Assembly (NCBI RefSeq): GCF_005239225.2
Contig: NC_133284.1
Span: 28,940,339-29,004,338 of the forward strand
Length of the DNA: 64,000 nucleotides
Direction: 5' to 3'
Origin: Populus alba
Lineage: Eukaryota; Streptophyta; Magnoliopsida; Malpighiales; Salicaceae
Part shown: in pieces, positions 57,306 through 64,000 of the stretch
How positions within the stretch are numbered: the stretch's first letter is position 1
How the letters are laid out: each line of letters starts with the position of its first letter
The notes under the pieces: generated by a model
Told to the model about the DNA's origin: nothing
Database searches by the model: none
The model's input: only the letters and a program-made list of their open reading frames with translations
Made by a program: the position numbers and the translations under genes

Positions 57306-59102
57306 GTTTTAAATTAAAAAAACATAAAATATTGGAGACATGCTTAATTACTAATGGGCTTGGAGAAAAACTTTGATTTTATCAGTTTCTAAGAAACTGA
57401 TGATTAAAATGCAAAGACCCAAAACTTGGGGATTCTAGAAATAGAAAGAAAACTCATAATAAAGAAAATACATGCACCCAGGCCACAAAAGCAAACATGG
57501 GGTGCATGCAATCTTAGCTCACGAGTCAATCTTAGCTCACGAGTCAACACTCAGCTATCCCCGCTTGTAATTCCTTCTCATAATATAGTTGTATCATACT
57601 CGAATTATTTGCACGCAATGTGTAGCGAACCTCTAAGCCAACAACAATGATTTTCCTACAATATTTAGATTAATACACTTATAGGAGATTTATTTCTTAT
57701 AATCATTTTTTCTGTATTTGAGTAAAAAAAAAAAGTTTGGTATGTATATGTTAATTATTGGTTAAGCCTCGTGAGGGATGGGCCTGGTCCAAATGTTTAG
57801 AATAATTACTAAAAAAAGTAATTATTTCCTCTCTCTATATATAAGGACATAACCCATATTAAGACAAAGTTTTTTTTACTTTGAAAGATAATGATTCTCT
57901 CTTTCTCTTCTCCTATATTTGACTCTCTAAATTAACTTGACAAGATTTACAAAGATGTTCGTATTGTAAAATATTTTTTTGGTTCTAATAATTGAAGTAG
58001 CACTGAAACAATTGAACTAGAAACAAGAATGTGAATTCTCAAATCACCAGTAAGTTTCCTTTAAATCTACAATTGTATCAGGGTATGGTTTTCAAATTTG
58101 TTAGATTTTATACAATATATCTATTATAGTACAAACATTTTTTTTTCCTGATACATATTATACATGCTAGTTTTTTGTTTTGCATCGATGACTGCACCAT
58201 GCATTATTTAAAAGAAGAATTCTAAAAACATTTGTCAAATTTTCATTTCTGAAGACAAAGAGTGTATTTCTATGCTATTTGTCTGGTATTCATATATCAA
58301 ACAATGTGTATACTTTGTAACAAAGTATGATACAAAAAATTCAGGAACAAAGGCAATGACACTAATTTTTTCAAATTCATATGGACGATGGATAATCAAT
58401 GTAAGGATAGTAGTTCTGGTAGTGTAAACTGATTTTTTTTTTTTTTAAGTCTATGATGCCATTTTGACATTATGTATCATAAATGCTTATTATTATTATT
58501 TTTAAAATTTATTAATTTGAGATAATTAAGTAAATTTTTAGAATTAATTAATCTAATAATTATGCATGGCACCTCTTGCCAAATTGTTCAAAATAATTTG
58601 AATGAAGAGTTATCTTTTTAAACTCTACAAATATATTGATATAAAGAGATGTATCTTTAAACTCTACAGACACTTTAGTATGAAATGATATTTTATTTAT
58701 AAATATCAGTTTGATGTTGACAAAAAAAAACAAGAAATAATCTTATTCTCTCCCTAATTTTTCTCTACAAAATTTATGTTTATGTTTATTAGAAATAAAA
58801 TTGAATTTTTAATAAACTTATAGAAGTTGTTGTCTATAAATTTAAAGTTTTGCTTTATCCTGAAGGTATATTGCATATCATTTTAACCTTTATAACAATA
58901 TAATGGGGGGCAATTAATACCTTAAAGATAATGATCTTCAAGCCTCAAAGCCTATTTATTATACGTTTGATTATTATATTTATATGTTTTTGGAATACTT
59001 TTTGTTGTAATGGATAAATAACAACAAATTGATCATTTATTGGGTTATACTATTAATAATGTTTATAAAATCAAAGAGCACATTGATTATATCTAACATT
59101 GA

Positions 59103-59438
59103 ATGAGTAAACTAACTATGAGTGGTGTTTACGAGTTCTACATGGAACATCAAATGTTAATCGTTCTTAATTCTCTGCTTGAGGAATGGATGTCAGTGCA
59201 ATTATCGTTGAACTATAGGCTGGAATCCTTAAATTTCAACAATCTCGCTAATGAAATGTTGCTTAATATGGAATTTCAGTATACCAAAAAAGATATACGA
59301 CACAATGAAAGAAGTGTATGTTATTTGGATGCTGCTGCTAAACTCATTCTATAGTTCGAGCATAATGAACTTGGAGGAGATGACTTTGATGAAGTAGATG
59401 ATGTAATTGAAGACCCTAATTATATACCTGCAATATAA
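59103..59438 (+). pseudogene. Unidentified open frame inside the decayed Copia element
   Basis: An 83-codon frame (SGVYEFYMEHQMLIVLNSLL..., LDAAAKLIL) meets TAG at 59352 and continues in frame for about 28 more residues with an acidic end (GGDDFDEVDDVIEDPNYIPA). It sits between the primer-binding site and gag, where Copia elements normally have only a short leader. No domain is recognised. Confidence 0.35.
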
Positions 59439-59805
59439 AATAATTCTAAAATATATTATTCTTAATTTTGTATTTTTTTTGTTAAGATAATTGATTGATT
59501 TTTTTGTTGAACTGTATATTTTTTGTAATTTAAGTTTTAATTATATTATATGCATACATATGAAAATATCTATAATTTGATTAGTGATAGTTGTTAGTTG
59601 AAACTAGTAACTATAATTTTTGCACTTATTTAAATTTCCAATACTAATTAGACCATCCAAATAAAAATTAATTAAGTGTTTAATATTATTTTCATTTCTA
59701 TTGTATGTGTTAGATTACTATTTGTTTAATTTAGAATTGAGAGGCAATAGATGTCATTTAAATTGTATTAGATACTACTATTTATAATTAGTGTCAATAG
59801 CGCCT

Positions 59806-61107
59806 GATATGACTGCATATAAGAGTATTATTGTTGATTTGAACCATGAAGACAAGTTAAGTGAAAAGAATAATGATGTTTGGCATCGTAAGATTGAGTA
59901 TTTCCTGGAAGAGCAATAAATGCTAAAAACAATCACATAACCGATGGTTGAACCTGAGCAAAGAAGCACTGCTCAACACATGTTTGATTTGGAAGCATAT
60001 CAAAACTATAAGTGTAAAGATCATGTAGCTCAGATTCTGATGTTGAGTAGTATGAGAAATGATATAATGTTGGGTTTTGAAAGGCATCATTCAGTCCAAA
60101 CAGCTTGAGATGCAATGAAGATTTAGCATAGGAAAACCTCTACTACTAGACTTTGTCAATTAACACTCAAATTTGATGGTTACAAGAAGCATCAAAATTA
60201 GATAGTGAAGCAATATCTTACAATCATGTCTAACAAGATCAATAAATTAAGGGGTGTTGAGCATAAGATGATCGATGAACAACAAGTCCAAGCTGTGATC
60301 CATTCTTTGCCAAGAAAATAGGAACACATACATGTTAACCTTACCCACGATGACAACATCAAGATATTTGATGATGTTGCTTGTCATGTTGAGCTTGAAA
60401 AAGATCGACTTCTCGCTGAAAGCCTATAAACAAGGCTTTCATATCTGAGACTAAGATGTAGGAGCATATGGCTCTAAACATAAGAAGGGAAAATGTAAGA
60501 GTCCTAAATATAACAAGAGAGGAATAGAAGCAAATAGTAATATAAGCGCAAGCATAGAAAACATGGTAATAAGAAAGACAAGAATATGAATTGTTTTAAT
60601 TGTGGTAAACCTGGTCATTTACTTGCAATTGCATTGAACCAAAGACTTATGAGCAACCAACCACATAAACAAGGGATCAAATAAATTTTGGTTGGAAATT
60701 TCATCGAATTTCAAAGGGAAATAAGATGCATATACATGAGGAATATTGCTTTTGGTGCTGTGCTTGGGATCGGTACCTACAAACTAGATTTGCAAGGCGG
60801 TCGGACACTTTATCTTCATGATGTACTCTACATTTTAAAAGTTCAATGAAATCTTATGTCTGTTCTTGCTATACTGTAATTGAGCTTTTATATTGTGTTT
60901 GTTGGTTATTGTGTGAAAATATATATGGATAATAATTTTTATGGTTCTGGTTTTGTATTAAAAGATTTTATGGTGTTAGACATCGTTAATGTATCTATTA
61001 AGGATTATGCTTCTATTTATGTTGTTCAAGGTTCTAACACTACTAATAATAATGATATCATGTTATTTATTATTTGTTTTATAGAATATATCATGAGTAT
61101 CGTATAA
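59806..61107 (+). pseudogene. Copia gag and protease-region remnant
   Basis: Recognisable pieces: an N-terminal gag-like segment (NNDVWHRKIEYFLEEQ), the middle (VKQYLTIMSNKINKLRGVEH), zinc knuckle CFNCGKPGH at about 60592, and the pre-integrase linker (GGRTLYLHDVLY, then FYIVFVGYCVKIYMDNNFYG). Many stops and shifts interrupt it. The product would have been the capsid and start of the polyprotein. Integrase and reverse transcriptase are not found downstream. Confidence 0.7.
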
Positions 61108-61614
61108 TATAATTTATTAAAGTATAATGATAGACTTAAATTGACTCACTTATATGAGCAATTACTTCTAACGCTTGTAAGGTGAGTAGAGATGAGATTA
61201 TTTGAGTTTTAATGCTCAATAAGTGATTTTGGCACAATGAGAGCAATTTTAACTCAAAGTAATTATTGAAAATTCACCTGGGTTGGGACTAAGATGAGAT
61301 TCTTAAATATAAGAATCAACATGAATGAATTCTTACCATTTATATGTCTATTATGATTGAAGTCCAGTATGAAATTATTCATTTGCCACTAATAATTGTG
61401 AGTAAATGAGAATTTCTGATTTGAAGTCCATATTTTTTAGTGACAAGACTAGGACTCGTATGATGTATTTCCTCTAACAAGAAGAGAAACGACATACACT
61501 CTTTGTCTTCAAATAAGAAAAGAGTAAGCTCCACTATAACATGTATTTCATATTACATGTACTGATGGCCATTACAGGAATAAAGAATGGATCCTTGCTT
61601 TTTTATTAAATGAG

Positions 61615-62235
61615 TCTTGGAGATCATATATAAGATCTCAATACATTATCATTTGTGACTTTTGACTGTATAATAAGGTATGTATAATGATCTCTATTTT
61701 AGGAGTATATCTTATGGTCATTGAATGATTCAACTTAAAGGAATACTTATAAGACAACGAGTTAATTCAGATCTGTATTGATATAAGAGTGAACGAAAAA
61801 GTAATTTTAGTTCTATATAAGTTATGTTGTGTTCATTGATTGAGAATCATAGTTTACTCGAATAAATTGATATGATTTAAAATATTTATAATTGTAGACA
61901 GAGATGAGGTGATAATTATTGAGGGTATTACTAGAGTGATCATATAAAAATCTCAATACCTCCCTTTTTGATTTTGACTATGTCATGTGGTGATAGTGTA
62001 AATGATTGTTACTTTAGGAGTATATACTTATAACAAATGAAAATTTGACTTAAAAGGAATACTTATAGGAAAGCAAGTTAATTCAGATGCAATTGATATA
62101 AGAGCGAAAAAAAAAACTCTTAATTTTAGTTTTATATATGTAACTTATTCATCGACAAGGATCATATCACTCGAATAAATTTAATGTGATTTAGAATACT
62201 TGTAATTGTAAGGATGAATTGAGTATGAAATCTTG
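61615..62235 (+). repeat. Diverged tandem duplication, two units of about 310 bp
   Basis: Unit 1 (61615-61925) and unit 2 (61926-62235) share the ordered blocks gatcatat...atctcaata, tttaggagtatat, ggaatacttata, agttaattcagat, attgatataagag, actcgaataaatt and atgatttaaaata / gtgatttagaata. The pair lies between the gag remnant and the 3' LTR of the decayed Copia element. Confidence 0.7.
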
Positions 62236-62815
62236 AGAGGATTGAATTATATTCAGTCATGTGTAACTAAAATGCTTGAAGGTATAGTTTACACTTTAAG
62301 GAGTAACTAATTATGAAGTTAATGTCTCCTATAAACATGGCCTGTATTATGTTCCTATGTTGGAGCTTCTTTCATTGTGTGCTTCAGGTTGCATAGTCCG
62401 TTCATCTAGTATGAAATTCTTCTACAAGTTTAAAAATATAATGTATTAGATAGATCTAATCCTTTATGGATGACTGAGTGATGTTGGTTATTAGGTTAGG
62501 CTTGCTTCGTCTATGAGGGATGAGCATAATCCAAAATATTTAGAGGAGTTACTAAAGAAATAACTGCTCCCCTCTCTATTATATATAGGGACATAACCCC
62601 ATATTAAGATGAAGTTTTAACTTTGAAAGATAATGGTTTTCTCTTTCTCTTCTCCTATTTTTAAACTATGTGAATTAACTTGACAAGATTTATAAAAGAT
62701 GTTCATACTATGAAATATTTATTTGGTTCTAGTAATCGAAGTAACACTGAAGCAATTGATATAAGAACAAGAAAACGAATTCTCAAATCACTAATAAGTT
62801 TCCTTTAAATTCTCA

Positions 62816-64000
62816 AATCATGCGGGGGAGGAATCACTCTGTCCATCTTTTTTCTCTTTTAAAATTTTGTATTTAACTTTTTTTTTTCAATTTAATTATT
62901 TTGTGTTATTTAATTTCATGAAGATAAAATTTTAAATTATAGTTGAAATTTCAAATTAAAAGAGAAATAACTATAATGTACAACATAGGAAAAGCATGCG
63001 GCCAATTGCAAAGTCGCTATATTCTTTTTTATTAATTTAATTCTTTTTGTTACTTATTATATGATATAAAGTCTTAAATTATAGTTGAAAATTCAAAATA
63101 AAAAGGAGGATCACTTTATGAAATTCGAGGAAAACACGTAGCCAATTTCAAAGCTAGTAAAAAAGCTTTCCAGCCCATATATTTTCCTTTCTCATCTGAC
63201 TTAGTCATTTTAGCTTTTGAAATTTAAAATTTTAGCCCAAAAATTCATTTTTTCAATCTCAAGCTTTTGGAGAAGAGGGAGAAACTCACTGAAAAAACAG
63301 TGAAAGAGAGAGAAAATTGTCGTTTGTCACATAACAATAACAAAAAGAATGATTTTTAATGTCAACGAGTTTCATTCAATGAGAAAAGTCCATATTTGAG
63401 CTGTTTTGAGGGCCTTTATCTTATTGAAAAAAAAGTAGACGAGGTTAAGAAATAGGTTTTTTTTTTTTTTTTTCCCCGGATTGATTTTGTGTTTTTTGGA
63501 TTGATTTAAATGTATTTTGAGTTGAAAAGATTGGTTTATTGACATAGTATAAAAAGTTTATCATATAGTTTTAGGTAAGAATACATTGAAGAAATGTTAA
63601 ATAAAAAAATATCAAACCTGACTCTTTGACCACCTATTCGAGTAAGTCAGAAATTGGGTAAGTAGATTACATGTTGTCCTTTTTTTTTCAAAAAAAAAAT
63701 GGACAAACATGATGTTCACTCCTTTTAATAATAAAAAACTTTCTTTAAATAGGTTAGGGGCACTACGACACTTATGCCTAGGTGCTTAACCTCTATATTG
63801 TGGGTTTATTACACATTTATTTATTTATTTATTAAATTTTTGAAAATAAATAGCTTTAAGAATATATTAAAAATATAATCTCAATAATAAAAATGTAGTT
63901 TTTTTTTTGGTTAAATTATCTAGCATTTTTTATATGGTCCTTTATGATTTTTTTGGTTTTTTTCTTTTTTCTGGCTTATCCGTGTAAAGTTTGTTTATTA
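62816..64000. other. AT-rich intergenic sequence
   Basis: No gene or element is supported. Two related segments (62870-63000 and 63020-63140: taaattatagttgaaa, aattcaaa, agccaattgcaaag / agccaatttcaaag) form a weak direct repeat. Long T runs lie at 63450-63475. Confidence 0.45.

Larger units (their letters stand above)
57749..62815 (+). mobile_element. Decayed Copia retrotransposon with two LTRs
   Basis: 5' LTR 57749-58071 and 3' LTR 62482-62815 share long blocks in order (gggacataaccc, atattaaga, tttctcttctcctat, aattaacttgacaagattta, ttggttcta, gaattctcaaatcac). The initiator-Met primer-binding site is degenerate (ttgtatcagggt at 58073). Total length is about 5.1 kb. The two LTRs differ by many substitutions and indels, so the insertion is old. 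Inside are gag remnants, but integrase, reverse transcriptase and RNase H are absent or unrecognisable. Confidence 0.82.

Overview
This is plant nuclear DNA: large introns with GT-AG borders, AT-rich intergenic sequence, chloroplast-targeted proteins and plant LTR retrotransposons. An AT-rich repeat family seen six or more times (near 14940, 20200, 42625, 43566, 46545 and 57180) is one I associate with poplar, so a Populus/Salicaceae chromosome is the best guess. That is inference; no search was run. Two runs of exactly 500 N (13431-13930 and 37692-38191) are scaffold gaps of nominal size.

Left part (1-19200). A ubiquitin remnant (361-489) is followed by an intact 14-exon chloroplast sugar/proton symporter gene on the minus strand (1550-4998). 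Next come a small cysteine-knot secreted peptide gene (about 5418-5792), a plant-specific 144-aa protein (7991-8425), a 5'-truncated TFIIA large-subunit copy on the minus strand (9391-11331), and a DVL/ROTUNDIFOLIA-like small-peptide gene on the minus strand cut by the first gap (13931-14209). A MIR172 hairpin lies on the minus strand at 19004-19140.

Middle part (20300-42000) is a nest of transposons. A CACTA-like end lies at 20304. Then comes a minus-oriented Ty3/Gypsy element, probably Tat/Ogre-like. It keeps its 3' LTR (22688-25633), a 1.35-kb array of hairpin-forming repeats (25780-27130) and gag (28187-29402), but has no pol. A second member of the family, in plus orientation, begins inside that gag. 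It has a 5' LTR (29403-31999), a primer-binding site, an extra ORF1 with a coiled coil, gag and protease, and it runs into the second gap. Beyond the gap is the 3' two-thirds of a dead Copia element (38192-41993).

Right part (42000-64000). A complete Pumilio (PUF) RNA-binding protein gene with nine coding exons (48066-54524, plus strand) converges on a two-exon gene for a small chloroplast membrane protein (55985-56765, minus strand). A decayed Copia element with both LTRs (57749-62815) follows.

The most interesting unexplained structure is the repeat array at 25780-27130. Three sub-repeat types carry different but self-complementary arms around a nearly constant loop, which looks like selection or amplification of a hairpin. 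Several otherwise conserved genes carry single-base gains in short homopolymers, so some apparent pseudogenes here may be assembly errors.
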